From positions 705,818 through 769,817 of the forward strand of contig NZ_LT717700.1 of the NCBI RefSeq assembly GCF_900157385.1: DNA of 64,000 nt. The letters are read 5' to 3'. The stretch comes from Mycobacterium terramassiliense (GTDB taxonomy: Bacteria > Actinomycetota > Actinomycetes > Mycobacteriales > Mycobacteriaceae). Positions 24,681 through 34,855 of this stretch are shown piece after piece. Every line of letters starts with the position of its first letter. Within the stretch, counting starts at the first letter, position 1. The notes below the pieces were generated by a model. That model was not told the origin of the DNA. It made no database searches and was given only the letters and a program-made list of their open reading frames with translations. The position numbers were made by a program, and so were the translations under genes.

Positions 24681-25465
24681 CGTGGCGACGCCTTGGTTTT
24701 GAGGCCGGCCGAGCCCGCGATGAACGCATCGATGTCGGCGTTCTTGGCGTCGACGACGGCTTTCATGTCGGGGACGTAGTGCTCGAAGGTGCCGGTGCCC
24801 AGCGCCTCGATGATCCCTTCGGCCACCTGGTCGGCGGGCACCTTGGGGCCCTGGTAGAGCGGTTCCTCGCTGCCCGGATGGTCCCAGATCTCGGTGTCGA
24901 CGGGCCCCGGTTCGATGAGCTTCACCGCGACCCCGCTGCCGTGCAGGTCCACGGCCATCGCCTCGCTCCAGCCGCACAGCGCGAACTTGCTTGCACAGTA
25001 GGCGGTTTCGTGGACGATCCCGAGCCGGCCGCCGACGCTCGACACGTTGACGATCAGGCCCGACCCGCGCGCCAGCATCCGCGGCAGCAGCGCCAGCGTC
25101 AGCCGCATGGGCGCGAAGAAGTTGACCCGCATGACGTCCTCGACCTCGTCGGGCGCCAGGGCGGTGACGGGACGCCGCTTCGGGACCGCGGCGTTGTTGA
25201 TCAGCACGTCGACGCCGCCGAGCGCTTCGGCTGCCCGCGCCGCGAGCCCGGGCAGCCCCGCGGTGTCGGCCAGGTCGGCCACCCACATCGCCGATCCCGG
25301 CGAGGCGCGACGGCAGTCGGCCAGCACCTCGGCCAAGCGGTCCCGCCGCCGGGCGATCAGCCCCACCACCGCCCCTCGCGCCGCCAGCTGCCGGGCCAGG
25401 GCCGCCCCCAAGCCCGACGAGGCGCCGGTGATCAACACCCGCTTGCCCGCCGCCGCGTACGTCAT
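24677..25465 (-). CDS. Short-chain dehydrogenase/reductase (SDR)
   Basis: The 262-aa classical SDR has TGASSGLG (13-20), NNAA (90-93, an NNAG variant), a catalytic Ser in VNVSSVGG, Tyr156 and Lys160 (YCASK). ARRRDRL following beta-2 indicates NADP preference. It is first in a two-gene operon with the zinc alcohol dehydrogenase, and divergent from the second methyltransferase array. The pair could successively oxidise or reduce alcohol and ketone groups of the same compound; substrates are unknown. Confidence 0.88.
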   Translation of the reverse strand: MTYAAAGKRVLITGASSGLGAALARQLAARGAVVGLIARRRDRLAEVLADCRRASPGSAMWVADLADTAGLPGLAARAAEALGGVDVLINNAAVPKRRPVTALAPDEVEDVMRVNFFAPMRLTLALLPRMLARGSGLIVNVSSVGGRLGIVHETAYCASKFALCGWSEAMAVDLHGSGVAVKLIEPGPVDTEIWDHPGSEEPLYQGPKVPADQVAEGIIEALGTGTFEHYVPDMKAVVDAKNADIDAFIAGSAGLKTKASPR

Positions 25466-25561
25466 CCGTCAAGGTTGCCGCTAAACGCCGGAAGCGTACA
25501 GTGGGGAAGGCTTGTTATATCGGCTAAATATTAGATTAACTAGATCCGAACAGGGGCAACC

Positions 25562-26515
25562 ATGACTTCCACCAGGTATGAGGGCGACACCTGGGACCTG
25601 GCCTCCAGCGTCGGGGTGACGGCGACCATGGTGGCCGCCGCCCGCGCCGTGGCCAGCCGCGCCGACCGTCCGCTGATCGACGACCCGTTCGCCGAGCCGC
25701 TGGTCCGGGCCGTCGGCGTGGACCTGCTCACCCGGCTGGCGACGGGCGAGGTCAATCCGGACGACCTGAACGACGTGCACGACGGGGCTGGGACTTCTGA
25801 CGGCTCCACCGGGGCGATGTCCCGCATGGCCGACAACATGGCGGTGCGCACCAAGTTCTTCGACGAGTTCTTCCTGGGCGCCACGCAGGCGGGCATCAAG
25901 CAGGTCGTGATCCTGGCGTCGGGCCTGGACTCCCGCGCGTACCGGCTGGGCTGGCCCGCCGGAACCGTGGTCTACGAGGTCGACCAGCCGCAGGTCATCG
26001 AGTTCAAGACCCGCACGCTGGCCGAGCTGGGCGCGCGCCCCACCGCCGAGCGGCGGGTGGTGGCCATCGACCTGCGCGAGGACTGGCCCGCCGCGCTGCG
26101 CGCCGCCGGGTTCGACCCGGCGCAGCCCACCGCGTGGAGCGCCGAGGGCCTGCTCGGCTACCTGCCCCCGGAGGCGCAGGACCGCCTGCTGGACACCATC
26201 ACCGAGCTCAGCGCGCCGGGCAGCCGGTTGGCCACCGAAAGCGCGCCCAACCCCGAGCCCGGGGACGAGGACAAGATGAAACAGCGCATGCAAGCCATCT
26301 CCGACCGCTGGCGTGCGCACGGCTTCGACCTGGACATGGCGGGGCTGGTCTACTTCGGCGACCGCAACGAGGCGGCCCCCTACCTGCGCGACCGCGGTTG
26401 GGCGATGAACGGCATCAGCATCCGAGACCTGTTCTCGGCCAACGACCTTCCGCCGCTGGCCGACGACGACACGCGCATGGGGGACGTTCTCTACGTGAGC
26501 GGCACGCATGAGTAA
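25562..26515 (+). CDS. TIGR00027-family SAM-dependent methyltransferase (array II, copy 1)
   Basis: The 317-aa family member opens with [21 protein letters not shown] and keeps [49 protein letters not shown] and [16 protein letters not shown]. It carries an extra 10-residue acidic/Ser-Gly segment around residue 75 ([13 protein letters not shown]) compared with its neighbours. The upstream 60 bases are strikingly AT-rich (TATCGGCTAAATATTAGATTAA) and presumably hold the promoter of the array. It overlaps the next copy by eight bases. By position it matches the Rv0724A-Rv0726c methyltransferase group. Confidence 0.88.
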   Translation: MTSTRYEGDTWDLASSVGVTATMVAAARAVASRADRPLIDDPFAEPLVRAVGVDLLTRLATGEVNPDDLNDVHDGAGTSDGSTGAMSRMADNMAVRTKFFDEFFLGATQAGIKQVVILASGLDSRAYRLGWPAGTVVYEVDQPQVIEFKTRTLAELGARPTAERRVVAIDLREDWPAALRAAGFDPAQPTAWSAEGLLGYLPPEAQDRLLDTITELSAPGSRLATESAPNPEPGDEDKMKQRMQAISDRWRAHGFDLDMAGLVYFGDRNEAAPYLRDRGWAMNGISIRDLFSANDLPPLADDDTRMGDVLYVSGTHE

Positions 26516-27416
26516 GGGACGCACCGACGGCGACAGCTGGGGCCCCGCGGCCAGCGTCGGGGCGACGGCCACCATGGTCGCGGCGTCCCGCGCCGTGGCG
26601 TCGCAGGGGCCCGACCCGCTGCTCGACGATCCGTTTGCCGATCCGCTGGTCCGCGCCGTCGGGCTGGAGCCCTTCATCCGCATCATCGACGGCGAGCTGG
26701 ATTTCGAAGACGACGCGCTGTTCAACCGGAAAGCCCGGGCCCAGCAGATCACGGTGCGCACCCGGTTCTTCGACGACTTCTTCACCGGCGCCGCCGCGGA
26801 CGGCATCCGGCAGGCGGTGATCCTGGCTTCCGGCCTGGACACCCGCGCGTACCGGTTGCGGTGGCCGGCCGGCACCGTGGTCTACGAGATCGACCAGCCG
26901 CAGGTCCTCGCGTTCAAAACCGACACACTGGCCAACCTCGGCGCCGAACCGACCGCGCGGCGCCGCGCGATCGCCATCGACCTGCGCGACGACTGGCCGG
27001 CGGCGTTGGCCGAGGGCGGTTTTGACGTCGCCCGGCCGACCGCGTGGAGCGCCGAGGGGCTGCTGCCGTACCTGCCGCCCGAGGCGCAGGACCGGCTGTT
27101 CGACAACATCACCGCGCTCAGCGCGCCGGGCAGCCGGCTGGCCACCGAGCATGTGCCGGACCCGAACGCGTTCTCCGACGAGCGCCTGGCCCGCATCTCG
27201 GAGCGGTGGCAGCGCTTCGGTTTCGACCTCGACGCGGCCGACCTGTTCTACCGCGGCGAGCGCAAGGTCGTCGTCGACTACCTGAGCAGCCACGGCTGGG
27301 AGGTGACGGCGAACCCCGCCAGGGACTTGTACGCGCGCAACGGGTTTGACTTCCCCGAGGACGAGATGGCGGCCACCTTCGGCGAGCTGAGTTATGTCGC
27401 CGCGACCCTCAAGTAG
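26508..27416 (+). CDS. TIGR00027-family SAM-dependent methyltransferase (array II, copy 2)
   Basis: The 302-aa paralogue begins [21 protein letters not shown], in which the usual WDLASSVG signature is changed to [11 protein letters not shown]-binding [31 protein letters not shown] and [16 protein letters not shown] are intact. Its start lies eight bases inside the end of copy 1, indicating translational coupling. It could methylate a different acceptor than its neighbours, because the 170-230 region differs most. Confidence 0.87.
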   Translation: MSKGRTDGDSWGPAASVGATATMVAASRAVASQGPDPLLDDPFADPLVRAVGLEPFIRIIDGELDFEDDALFNRKARAQQITVRTRFFDDFFTGAAADGIRQAVILASGLDTRAYRLRWPAGTVVYEIDQPQVLAFKTDTLANLGAEPTARRRAIAIDLRDDWPAALAEGGFDVARPTAWSAEGLLPYLPPEAQDRLFDNITALSAPGSRLATEHVPDPNAFSDERLARISERWQRFGFDLDAADLFYRGERKVVVDYLSSHGWEVTANPARDLYARNGFDFPEDEMAATFGELSYVAATLK

Positions 27417-27425
27417 GGTTGACCC

Positions 27426-28349
27426 ATGGCACGCGCGCATGACGACAACTGGGATCTGGCCTCCAGCGTCGGCGTGACCGCGACCATGGTCGCGGCCGGC
27501 CGTGCCATGGCCACCAAGGACCCCCGCGGCCTGATCAACGACCCGTTCGCCGAGCCGTTGGTGCGCGCCGTCGGGGTGGACCTGTTCACCAAGCTGATGG
27601 ACGGCGAGATCGACTTCGACGCGATCGAGAACGCGTCGCCGGTGCGCATGCAGGCGATGAGCGACGGAATGGCCGTGCGCACCAAGTACTTCGACGACTA
27701 CTTCGTCGACGCCACCGGCGCCGGCGTGCGCCAGGCGGTGATCCTGGCCTCCGGCCTGGACTCGCGCGCCTTCCGGTTGCCGTGGCCGGACGGCACGGTG
27801 GTCTATGAGCTCGACCAGCCGCAAGTGATCGAGTTCAAGACGACCACGCTGGCCGGCATCGGCGCCGAACCGACCGCCACCCGGCGCACCATCGCCATCG
27901 ACCTGCGCGGCGACTGGCCCGCCGCGCTGAAGGCGGCGGGATTGGACACGACCGCGCCGACCGCGTGGTTGGCCGAGGGCCTGCTGATCTACCTGCCGCC
28001 GGAGGCCCAGGACCGGCTGTTTGACAACATCACCGCGCTGAGCGCCCCCGGCAGCGCCATCGCCACCGAATTCGTCCCCGGCATCATCGATTTCGACGCC
28101 AGCCGCGTGCAGGACATGGCCGGCGTATTCCGCGAGCACGGCGTCGACATCGACATGGCGTCGCTGGTCTACACCGGAGAGCGCAACCACGTCGTCGACT
28201 ATCTGCGGTCCAAGGGATGGGACGTCGACGGCGTCACGCGGACCGAACTGTTCCAGCGCAACGACATCGAGGTACCCGCCCCCGAGCACGACGACCCGCT
28301 GGGCGAGATCATCTTCATCAGCGGCAGGCTCGCCGGCCACCCGGGCTAG
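27426..28349 (+). CDS. TIGR00027-family SAM-dependent methyltransferase (array II, copy 3)
   Basis: The 307-aa paralogue begins [27 protein letters not shown], with [31 protein letters not shown] and [16 protein letters not shown]. It starts nine bases after copy 2 and ends one base before the convergent sppA stop. Shared DNA stretches with the other four copies in this window suggest repeated duplication and possible gene conversion. Confidence 0.88.
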   Translation: MARAHDDNWDLASSVGVTATMVAAGRAMATKDPRGLINDPFAEPLVRAVGVDLFTKLMDGEIDFDAIENASPVRMQAMSDGMAVRTKYFDDYFVDATGAGVRQAVILASGLDSRAFRLPWPDGTVVYELDQPQVIEFKTTTLAGIGAEPTATRRTIAIDLRGDWPAALKAAGLDTTAPTAWLAEGLLIYLPPEAQDRLFDNITALSAPGSAIATEFVPGIIDFDASRVQDMAGVFREHGVDIDMASLVYTGERNHVVDYLRSKGWDVDGVTRTELFQRNDIEVPAPEHDDPLGEIIFISGRLAGHPG

Positions 28350-28350
28350 G

Positions 28351-30126
28351 TCAAAGGCGCGAATTCCCCAGCCACAAAGCGCTGGCGCCGCTCAGCGTTT
28401 GCTCGGCGCTGTCCAGAATTCCGGCGATCGAGCGACCGAGCAGCGCGCCGAGCGCGTCCGGGAGCGACGCGGCGGCCGGTTGTGACGAGGCCCGGGGTCG
28501 CACCAGGTCCAGCAGCGACGAACTCGGATAGCCGACGAGGCGGACCTCGGTGTCCTCGTCCAGGCCCGCGAGGGCCTTGGCGCGCCGCACCGCGGCCCGG
28601 AAGCCACCGAGTTCGTCGACCAGGCCGCGCTCGGCGGCGTCGGCACCGGTCCACACCCGCCCCCGGGCGACGACATCCACCGCCCCGGTGCTCAGCTTGC
28701 GGCCCTCGGCGACCCGCTCCACGAAGTCGGTGTACATCAGGTCCGCCTCGGCCTCCCGATGCGCCCGCTGCTCCGGCGTGAACGGCGCATCGGCCGACCA
28801 GGCGTCGGCATTTGCGTTGGTGCGCACCGTATCCGACGCGACCCCCAGGCGACCCTTGAGGTCACGAACCACCAGCTTCCCGGTGATCACGCCGATCGAG
28901 CCGGTGATCGTGCCCGGATTGGCCACGATCGCGTCGGCGGCCATCGCGACGTAGTAGCCGCCGGACGCGGCGACCGCACCCATCGACGCCACCAGCGGCT
29001 TGCCGCGCTCGCGGGCCATTTTCACCTCGCGCCAGATGGTTTCGGACGCGGTGACCGAGCCTCCCGGGCTGTTTATCCTCAGCACGATCGCGGACACCGA
29101 ATCGTCGGCGGCGGCCTCCCGCAGCGCCGCCGCGATGGTGTCGGCGCCGGCGGTGGGCGTGCCCAGCGGCAAAAATTGCGGGCCGCCGCGCCCGCCGACG
29201 ATGTTGCCGTCGACGGTGACCACCGCGAACGTCGGCTTGGGCCGGCGCCCGGGCACCGGCGGCACGGGTGGGGTCAGTCGGGACCTGGCCGCCCCGGCGT
29301 AGCGTGCCAGGTACAGCCGGGGCGGCTCTTGGTCGCCCGAAGCGTCCTTCCCCCCAGCGAGTTCCGCCATCCGGGCATAGGCTTCGTCGCGGAATCCGAT
29401 CCGGTCGACCAAGCCGGCGGCCACCGCGTCGTCGCGCAGCAGCGGGCCCCGGTCGGCCAGCGCGTCGAGCGCATCCGGCTCGACGTGGCGCGATTCGGCG
29501 ACCGCCCGCCACACCTGGTCCTGCAGGCTCTGCAGCATCCGGGTGACGGCCTCCCGGTGGGCCTCGGTGAAGCCATGTTCGGTGAAAAGGTTTGCCGCCG
29601 ACTTATATTCGCCCTTCGAGATGATCTGGGCTTCGATGCCCGCCTTGTCGAGCGCGTCGCGCAGGAACATCGCGTTGCTCGCGAAGCCGATCAGCCCGAC
29701 GCTTCCCGCCGGCTGCATCCAGACCTCACCGAACGCGGAGGCCAGGTAGTAGGACAGCGTGCCGGGATAGGTCTCGGCCCACGCCAGGGACGGCTTGGCG
29801 GCGCTGAAGGCCTCGATCGCCGCCCGCAGCTCCTGCACCGCCGCCGGGGGGGACGCGCCCAGCTGCACGCGGGCGATCAGCCCGGCCACCCGGGGGTCCT
29901 CGGCGGCGCGGTGGATCGCGGCGACGGTGTCGCGCAGCGTCATCTGCCGGCCGGCCCCGGTGACGATCGCCAGCGGATCGAAGCCCGTCGCCTCCGGCGG
30001 CACCGAGCGCAGGTCCAACTCGAGCACGCAGCCGTTGGGCACGCCGTGATGGCGGGCGGTGTCGACCCGGCCGGCCAGCGCACGGACCTCGTCGATCCCG
30101 GGAATGGAGGGCAGAAAACCGAACAT
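28351..30126 (-). CDS. sppA: Signal peptide peptidase SppA (long, two-domain form)
   Basis: The 591-aa serine protease of the S49 family degrades signal peptides in or at the membrane. It has two Clp-like domains: the N-terminal half supplies the general-base Lys (SKGEYKSAANLFTEHG), and the C-terminal half the nucleophilic Ser (GAVAASGGYYVAMAAD), preceded by RINSPGGSVTASE. This is the Lys-Ser dyad arrangement of the E. coli-type enzyme. The start is the ATG at 30124-30126; the open frame to 30444 overlaps the divergent oxidoreductase. It is the Rv0724 counterpart, next to rplO apart from the inserted LLM gene. Confidence 0.92.
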   Translation of the reverse strand: MFGFLPSIPGIDEVRALAGRVDTARHHGVPNGCVLELDLRSVPPEATGFDPLAIVTGAGRQMTLRDTVAAIHRAAEDPRVAGLIARVQLGASPPAAVQELRAAIEAFSAAKPSLAWAETYPGTLSYYLASAFGEVWMQPAGSVGLIGFASNAMFLRDALDKAGIEAQIISKGEYKSAANLFTEHGFTEAHREAVTRMLQSLQDQVWRAVAESRHVEPDALDALADRGPLLRDDAVAAGLVDRIGFRDEAYARMAELAGGKDASGDQEPPRLYLARYAGAARSRLTPPVPPVPGRRPKPTFAVVTVDGNIVGGRGGPQFLPLGTPTAGADTIAAALREAAADDSVSAIVLRINSPGGSVTASETIWREVKMARERGKPLVASMGAVAASGGYYVAMAADAIVANPGTITGSIGVITGKLVVRDLKGRLGVASDTVRTNANADAWSADAPFTPEQRAHREAEADLMYTDFVERVAEGRKLSTGAVDVVARGRVWTGADAAERGLVDELGGFRAAVRRAKALAGLDEDTEVRLVGYPSSSLLDLVRPRASSQPAAASLPDALGALLGRSIAGILDSAEQTLSGASALWLGNSRL

Positions 30127-30165
30127 ACTCTGCAGGGTACCGATCGGCGGTCGTACGGTGGTCGG

Positions 30166-31092
30166 GTGAGGTTTTCCATCGCCATCCCCCAATTCGACTA
30201 CGACGGCTTCGACGCGCCGGGCATGCGGTCCTACCTGGCCCGCGCCGAGGAGCTCGGGTTCGAGGGCGGCTGGGTGCTCGAGCAGATCATCGGAACCGCA
30301 CCCCTGCTGGCACCGTTGGAGCTGCTGGCGTATTGCGCCGCCTGCACGGAGCGGCTGCGCCTGGGGGTCGCCGTCCTGGTGACCTCGCTGCACGATCCGC
30401 TCCAGCTCGCCTCGGCCGCGACGGCCGTCGACCGGCTCAGCCACGGACGGTTGGACCTCGGCGTGGGAACCGGCGGCGGCTTCCGCCGATTCGACGCATT
30501 CGGCGTCGAGAAGTCAACGTACATTTCGTATTTCACCGAGGGCCTGGAGCTGATGAAGGCGGCCTGGTCCGACGAGCCCAGGGTGAGGTTCCACGGCCGG
30601 TTCCGCGATGTCGACGACCTACCGATTGCGCCCAAGCCGGTGCAGCGTCCCCACCCGCCGATCTGGTTCGGTGGGCTGGCACCCAAGGCCCTGGCCAGGG
30701 CGGTGCGCCTGGGAGACTCGTTTCTGGGCGCGGGCTCGTCGACCACCGAGGCCTTCGCCGGCGCCGTCGCGGTGGTGCGCCGCGAACTCGCCGAACAGCG
30801 AAAAGACCCGGCGCGCTTCACGATTGGCAAACGCGTCTATCTGATGGTCGACGACGACGCTTCCCGGGCCCGCGAGCGGGTGCTTGCCGGGCTACACCGC
30901 ATCTACGGCGACATGCCCGGCGTCGACGACGTCCCGGTGTCGGGCACACCCGACGACGTGGCGCGCGGGCTGCGCGAAGTGATCGACGCGGGCGCCGAGT
31001 ATGTGTTGCTCAATCCCGTCGGCGTCGACGTGCCAGAGAATCGCGAGCAGATGGAACGCCTTGCCGCGGAGGTGATTCCGCAGCTGGGCTGA
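30166..31092 (+). CDS. LLM-class F420-dependent oxidoreductase
   Basis: The 308-aa luciferase-like monooxygenase-fold protein has RFSIAIPQFDYDGF at the N-terminus, LRLGVAVLVTSLHDPLQLA, LDRLSHGRLDLGVGTGG (the DxLSxGRxxLGVGxG family hallmark) and PIWFGGLAPKALARAVRLGD. Actinobacterial relatives use F420. The GTG at 30166 is used because the 39-base gap to divergent sppA leaves little room. The stop abuts the rplO stop. It has no counterpart between sppA and rplO in the M. tuberculosis order, so it is an insertion at this point. Confidence 0.86.
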   Translation: MRFSIAIPQFDYDGFDAPGMRSYLARAEELGFEGGWVLEQIIGTAPLLAPLELLAYCAACTERLRLGVAVLVTSLHDPLQLASAATAVDRLSHGRLDLGVGTGGGFRRFDAFGVEKSTYISYFTEGLELMKAAWSDEPRVRFHGRFRDVDDLPIAPKPVQRPHPPIWFGGLAPKALARAVRLGDSFLGAGSSTTEAFAGAVAVVRRELAEQRKDPARFTIGKRVYLMVDDDASRARERVLAGLHRIYGDMPGVDDVPVSGTPDDVARGLREVIDAGAEYVLLNPVGVDVPENREQMERLAAEVIPQLG

Positions 31093-31533
31093 CTACAGCT
31101 CGGTCGCCGAGCCGCCCGCGGCGGTGATCTTCTCGCGCGCGCTGCTGCTGAACTTGTGCGCCGTGAGGTCGACCTTGACGGTCAGCTTGCCGTCCCCGAG
31201 GACCTTGACCAACGAGTTCTTGCGAACCGCGCCCTTGGCCACCAGTTCGTCCACGCCGATCGAACCGCCCTGCGGGAACAGCCGGTTGATGTCGCCGACG
31301 TTGACGATCTCGTATTCGGTGCGGAACCGGTTCCGGAACCCTTTGAGCTTGGGCAGCCGCATGTGGATCGGCATCTGGCCGCCCTCGAAGGTGGCCGGCA
31401 CGTTCTTGCGGGCCTTGGTGCCCTTGGTACCCCGGCCGGCCGACTTGCCCTTGGAGCCCTCACCGCGACCGACGCGGGTGCGGGCTTTCTTCGACCCGGG
31501 CGCGGGTTTGAGGTCGTGCAGTTTGATGGTCAC
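31093..31533 (-). CDS. rplO: 50S ribosomal protein L15
   Basis: The 146-aa protein has the L15 N-terminus [33 protein letters not shown], quoted only in part here as residues 3-34, and the C-terminal [15 protein letters not shown]. It binds 23S rRNA during late 50S assembly. It is last in the spc operon and overlaps rpmD by four bases; convergent with the LLM gene. Confidence 0.97.
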   Translation of the reverse strand: MTIKLHDLKPAPGSKKARTRVGRGEGSKGKSAGRGTKGTKARKNVPATFEGGQMPIHMRLPKLKGFRNRFRTEYEIVNVGDINRLFPQGGSIGVDELVAKGAVRKNSLVKVLGDGKLTVKVDLTAHKFSSSAREKITAAGGSATEL

Positions 31534-31712
31534 TTGGCCTCCTCCACCTGCACCAGGTGACGCACCACCGCGATCAGGCCGCGGGTCTGCGGGCTGTCCT
31601 CGCGGATCACCGAGTGGCGAATCCGCCGCAGCCCCAGGGTGCGCAGGCTCTCACGCTGCTTCCAGCGCGCACCGATGGTGCTGCGCACCTGGGTGATCTT
31701 GAGCTGACTCAT
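31530..31712 (-). CDS. rpmD: 50S ribosomal protein L30
   Basis: The 60-aa protein reads [20 protein letters not shown] at the start and LVQVEEAK at the end, with the bacterial L30 GLRRIRHSV core. The ATG at 31710-31712 overlaps the rpsE stop; the open frame further upstream lies in rpsE. Sits between rpsE and rplO as in other actinobacteria. Confidence 0.96.
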   Translation of the reverse strand: MSQLKITQVRSTIGARWKQRESLRTLGLRRIRHSVIREDSPQTRGLIAVVRHLVQVEEAK

Positions 31713-32386
31713 GGTGTCGCCGCCTCTCGTGCCGCCGCACTGGCGAGCGCTTCGCTCTCCCGCCGCGCCTTCAACATCCCGGCCGGGGCGACGTCCTCGA
31801 TCGGCAGCCCGCGACGAGCGGCCACCTCCTCGGGACGCTGCAGCAGCTTGAGCGCGGCCACGGTGGCGTGCACCACGTTGATCGCATTGTCGCTGCCCAA
31901 CGACTTGGCCAGGATGTCGTGCACCCCAGCGCATTCCAGCACCGCGCGAGCCGCACCGCCGGCGATGACACCGGTACCCGGGCTGGCCGGGCGCAGCAGC
32001 ACGACGCCGGCGGCGGCCTCACCCTGCACCGGGTGCGTGATGGTCCCGCCGATCAGTGGAACGCGGAAAAAGCCCTTGCGGGCCTCCTCGACGCCCTTGG
32101 CGATCGCGGCCGGGACCTCCTTGGCCTTGCCGTATCCGACGCCGACCATGCCGGCACCGTCACCGACGATGACCAGGGCGGTGAAGCTGAATCGCCGTCC
32201 ACCCTTGACCACCTTGGAGACGCGGTTGATGGCGACGACCCGCTCCAGGTAGTTGCTCTTGTCGCCGTCGCGGTCACGACCGCCGCGGCCGCCACCATCG
32301 CGCCGGCCGCGGCTGTCACGGCTGTCACCGCGCGAGTCGCGGTTGTCGCCGCGGGCCTCGGGTCCGCCGGCTGACTGTTCCGCCAT
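31709..32386 (-). CDS. rpsE: 30S ribosomal protein S5
   Basis: The 225-aa protein has an Arg/Gly/Asp-rich N-terminal extension (residues 1-42) before the S5 double-stranded RNA-binding domain ([20 protein letters not shown] in part) and C-terminal domain with [16 protein letters not shown]. It helps translational fidelity. The low-complexity extension is usual for mycobacterial S5, though slightly longer than typical. Confidence 0.97.
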   Translation of the reverse strand: MAEQSAGGPEARGDNRDSRGDSRDSRGRRDGGGRGGRDRDGDKSNYLERVVAINRVSKVVKGGRRFSFTALVIVGDGAGMVGVGYGKAKEVPAAIAKGVEEARKGFFRVPLIGGTITHPVQGEAAAGVVLLRPASPGTGVIAGGAARAVLECAGVHDILAKSLGSDNAINVVHATVAALKLLQRPEEVAARRGLPIEDVAPAGMLKARRESEALASAAAREAATP

Positions 32387-32408
32387 TATGCGGTCCTTCC
32401 AGTTGTCA

Positions 32409-32816
32409 TCAGAAACTCAATCCGTTCTCGCGCGCGGCATCGGCCAGCGCCGCGATCCGTCCGCCGTAGGTGTAACCGCCACGGTCGAAAACCACGGAGT
32501 CGATGCCGGCGGCCTTGGCACGCTCGGCGATCAGCTGGCCCACCCGCACGCTGTGGGCTTTCTTGTCACCGTCCAGGCCCCGCACGTCGGCCTCGATCGA
32601 CGAGGCGGCGGCCAGCGTGGTGCCGTCTTCGTCGTTGACCAGTTGCACGTGAATGTGCCGCGCCGAGCGGTGCACCACCAGCCTGGGACGCTGCGGGGTG
32701 CCCGCGATCTTCTTGCGCAGCCGCGCGTGCCTGCGCAGCCGCGAGACGCGTCGGGTCGCGGATACGCTCTGCCCCACCGGCTTCCGCGCGGCGGTCTCAG
32801 CCTTCTTTTGCGCCAT
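32409..32816 (-). CDS. rplR: 50S ribosomal protein L18
   Basis: The 135-aa protein contains the L18 signature [20 protein letters not shown] and C-terminal [21 protein letters not shown] that binds 5S rRNA. The first 20 residues ([20 protein letters not shown]) form a basic extension common in mycobacteria. Two bases after rplF. Confidence 0.97.
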   Translation of the reverse strand: MAQKKAETAARKPVGQSVSATRRVSRLRRHARLRKKIAGTPQRPRLVVHRSARHIHVQLVNDEDGTTLAAASSIEADVRGLDGDKKAHSVRVGQLIAERAKAAGIDSVVFDRGGYTYGGRIAALADAARENGLSF

Positions 32817-32818
32817 GA

Positions 32819-33358
32819 CTACTTACCTGTCTTTCCGACCTTGCGGCGGATCTGCTCGCCCTCGTAGCGCACGCCCTTGCCCTTGTACGGGTCGGGACGG
32901 CGCAGGCGGCGGATGTTCGCCGAAATCTGGCCGACCTTCTGCTTGTCGATCCCCGACACCGTGAACTTCGTCGGCGACTGGACCGCGAACGTGATGCCCT
33001 CGGGCGCCTCGATCACCACGGGGTGGCTGTAGCCCAGCGCGAACTCGAGGTTGGAGCCCTTGAGCTGCACGCGGTAGCCGACCCCGAAGATCTCCATCTT
33101 CACGGTGTAGCCCTCCGTCACGCCGGTGACGAGGTTGGACACCAGCGTGCGCGACAGCCCGTGCAGCGAACGGTTGCGCCGCTCGTCGTTGGGGCGGGTG
33201 ACCACGATCGCGCCGTCGTCGTTGCGCGCCACCGTGATCGGCTCGGCGACCGTCAGGTTCAGGGAACCCTTGGGACCCTTGACCGAGACGTGCTGGCCTT
33301 CGATCGTTACGTCGACTCCGGTCGGTACCGGAACCGGCTGCTTACCAATGCGCGACAT
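32819..33358 (-). CDS. rplF: 50S ribosomal protein L6
   Basis: The 179-aa protein has [17 protein letters not shown] at the start and the L6 signature [19 protein letters not shown] near the end. It binds the 23S rRNA near the factor-binding site. Within the spc operon, 12 bases after rpsH. Confidence 0.97.
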   Translation of the reverse strand: MSRIGKQPVPVPTGVDVTIEGQHVSVKGPKGSLNLTVAEPITVARNDDGAIVVTRPNDERRNRSLHGLSRTLVSNLVTGVTEGYTVKMEIFGVGYRVQLKGSNLEFALGYSHPVVIEAPEGITFAVQSPTKFTVSGIDKQKVGQISANIRRLRRPDPYKGKGVRYEGEQIRRKVGKTGK

Positions 33359-33370
33359 CTGTACTACCCC

Positions 33371-33769
33371 TCACCACACGTACGCGAGGACTTCGCCGCC
33401 CACGCCCTGTCTGGCCGCCTGACGGTCGGTGAGCAGACCCGAGGACGTGGAGATGATCGCCACGCCCAGTCCGCCGAGCACCCGCGGCAGGTTGGTGGAT
33501 TTCGCGTACACACGCAAACCCGGCTTGGACACCCGGCGCAGGCCGGCGATACTGCGCTCCCGGCTCGGCCCGTACTTGAGCTGGATCACCAGCGACTTGC
33601 CGACGCGAGCGTCCTCGGTGCGGAAGTCGTTGATGTAGCCCTCGGCCTTGAGGATCTGGGCGATGTTGGCCTTGAGCTTGGAGTGCGGCAGGCTCACCTC
33701 GTCGTGGTAAGCCGAATTGGCATTGCGCAGACGCGTCAAGAAGTCCGCGATCGGGTCCGTCATCGTCAT
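33371..33769 (-). CDS. rpsH: 30S ribosomal protein S8
   Basis: The 132-aa protein shows [14 protein letters not shown] at the N-terminus and the S8 signature [21 protein letters not shown] at the C-terminus. In enteric bacteria S8 represses the spc operon; whether that holds here is unknown. The start could also be the second Met, two codons in. Confidence 0.97.
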   Translation of the reverse strand: MTMTDPIADFLTRLRNANSAYHDEVSLPHSKLKANIAQILKAEGYINDFRTEDARVGKSLVIQLKYGPSRERSIAGLRRVSKPGLRVYAKSTNLPRVLGGLGVAIISTSSGLLTDRQAARQGVGGEVLAYVW

Positions 33770-33784
33770 ATCGTCAGTCCCCTG

Positions 33785-33970
33785 TCACCAGCTGCTCTTC
33801 TGCACACCGGGCAGCTCGCCCGCATGCGCCATCTCGCGCAGGCAGATTCGGCACAGCCCGAACTTGCGGAACACCGCGCGCGGACGGCCGCACTTGCTGC
33901 AGCGGGTGTAGCCGCGCACCGCGAACTTCGGCTTGCGCGCCGCCTTGTTAACCAGTGCCTTCTTCGCCAT
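33785..33970 (-). CDS. rpsN: 30S ribosomal protein S14, zinc-binding type Z
   Basis: The 61-aa protein has the two CxxC zinc pairs [11 protein letters not shown] and [13 protein letters not shown], so it is the C+ (type Z) form used in zinc-replete conditions. A zinc-independent paralogue would be elsewhere, normally in the Zur-controlled group. Located between rplE and rpsH as in the standard spc operon. Confidence 0.97.
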
Positions 33971-33974
33971 CTAG

Positions 33975-34538
33975 TCAGTTCTCCTTGAACGGAAAGCCGA
34001 GGGCCCGCAACAGGGCTCGTCCTTCGTCGTCGGTCGTCGCCGAGGTGACGACGTTGATGTCCATGCCCCGAACCCGGTCGATCTTGTCCACGTCGATCTC
34101 GTGGAACACCGACTGCTCGGCCAGTCCGAACGTGTAGTTGCCGACGCCGTCGAACTGCTTGGGCGACAGGCCGCGGAAGTCGCGGATACGCGGCAGCGCG
34201 ATCGACGTGAGCCGGTCGAGGAACTCCCACATCCGGTCCCCGCGCAGGGTCACCCGGGCGCCGATCGGCATGCCCTCGCGCAACTTGAACTGCGCGATTG
34301 ACTTGCGCGCCTTGCGGATCTCGGGCTTCTGCCCGGTGATCAGCGCCAGGTCGTTGACCGCGCCGTTGATCAGCTTGGCGTCGCGGGCGGCGTCGCCGAC
34401 CCCCATGTTGACGACGACCTTGGTCACGGTCGGGATCTGCATGACGTTGGCGTAGCCGAACTGCTTGTGCAACGCGTCCCGAATCTCGTTGCGGTAGCGC
34501 TCTTTCAAGCGCGGCTGAGTCTTCTCTGCGGTGCTCAT
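33975..34538 (-). CDS. rplE: 50S ribosomal protein L5
   Basis: The 187-aa protein has [19 protein letters not shown] and [20 protein letters not shown], which is the L5 core that contacts 5S rRNA and the P-site tRNA. It overlaps the rplX stop by one base. Confidence 0.97.
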   Translation of the reverse strand: MSTAEKTQPRLKERYRNEIRDALHKQFGYANVMQIPTVTKVVVNMGVGDAARDAKLINGAVNDLALITGQKPEIRKARKSIAQFKLREGMPIGARVTLRGDRMWEFLDRLTSIALPRIRDFRGLSPKQFDGVGNYTFGLAEQSVFHEIDVDKIDRVRGMDINVVTSATTDDEGRALLRALGFPFKEN

Positions 34539-34855
34539 CAGATGTCCTTGCCGTTGCGCTTGGAGATGCGGACGCGCTTGCCGGTCTCCTCGTCCACCCG
34601 GTAGCCGATCCGGGTGGGCTTGCCGTCCGAGTCGACCACCATCACGTTGGAAACGTGGATCGGCGCCTCCTGCGTGACGATGCCGCCCGACCGCGCGCCG
34701 CGCTGGTTGGTCGAAATCGCGGTGTGCTTCTTGATCCGGTTGACGCCCTCGACCAGCACGCGGTTACGTTCCGGGTACGCCTGCAAGACCTTGCCCTTGG
34801 CGCCCTTGTCCTTGCCGGCGATGACGAGGACGGTGTCGCCCTTGTGGACCTTCAT
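34538..34855 (-). CDS. rplX: 50S ribosomal protein L24
   Basis: The 105-aa protein starts [20 protein letters not shown], the KOW motif typical of L24, and ends with [11 protein letters not shown]. It is an early assembly initiator of the large subunit. The next gene begins one base later. Confidence 0.97.
   Translation of the reverse strand: MKVHKGDTVLVIAGKDKGAKGKVLQAYPERNRVLVEGVNRIKKHTAISTNQRGARSGGIVTQEAPIHVSNVMVVDSDGKPTRIGYRVDEETGKRVRISKRNGKDI

Noticed and set aside
23448..25472. A single 674-aa frame that appears to fuse an upstream region to the zinc alcohol dehydrogenase
   Set aside because: The first 264 residues are an out-of-frame reading of the SDR gene, whose own frame has TGASSGLG and YCASK. 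The real ADH starts at 24680.
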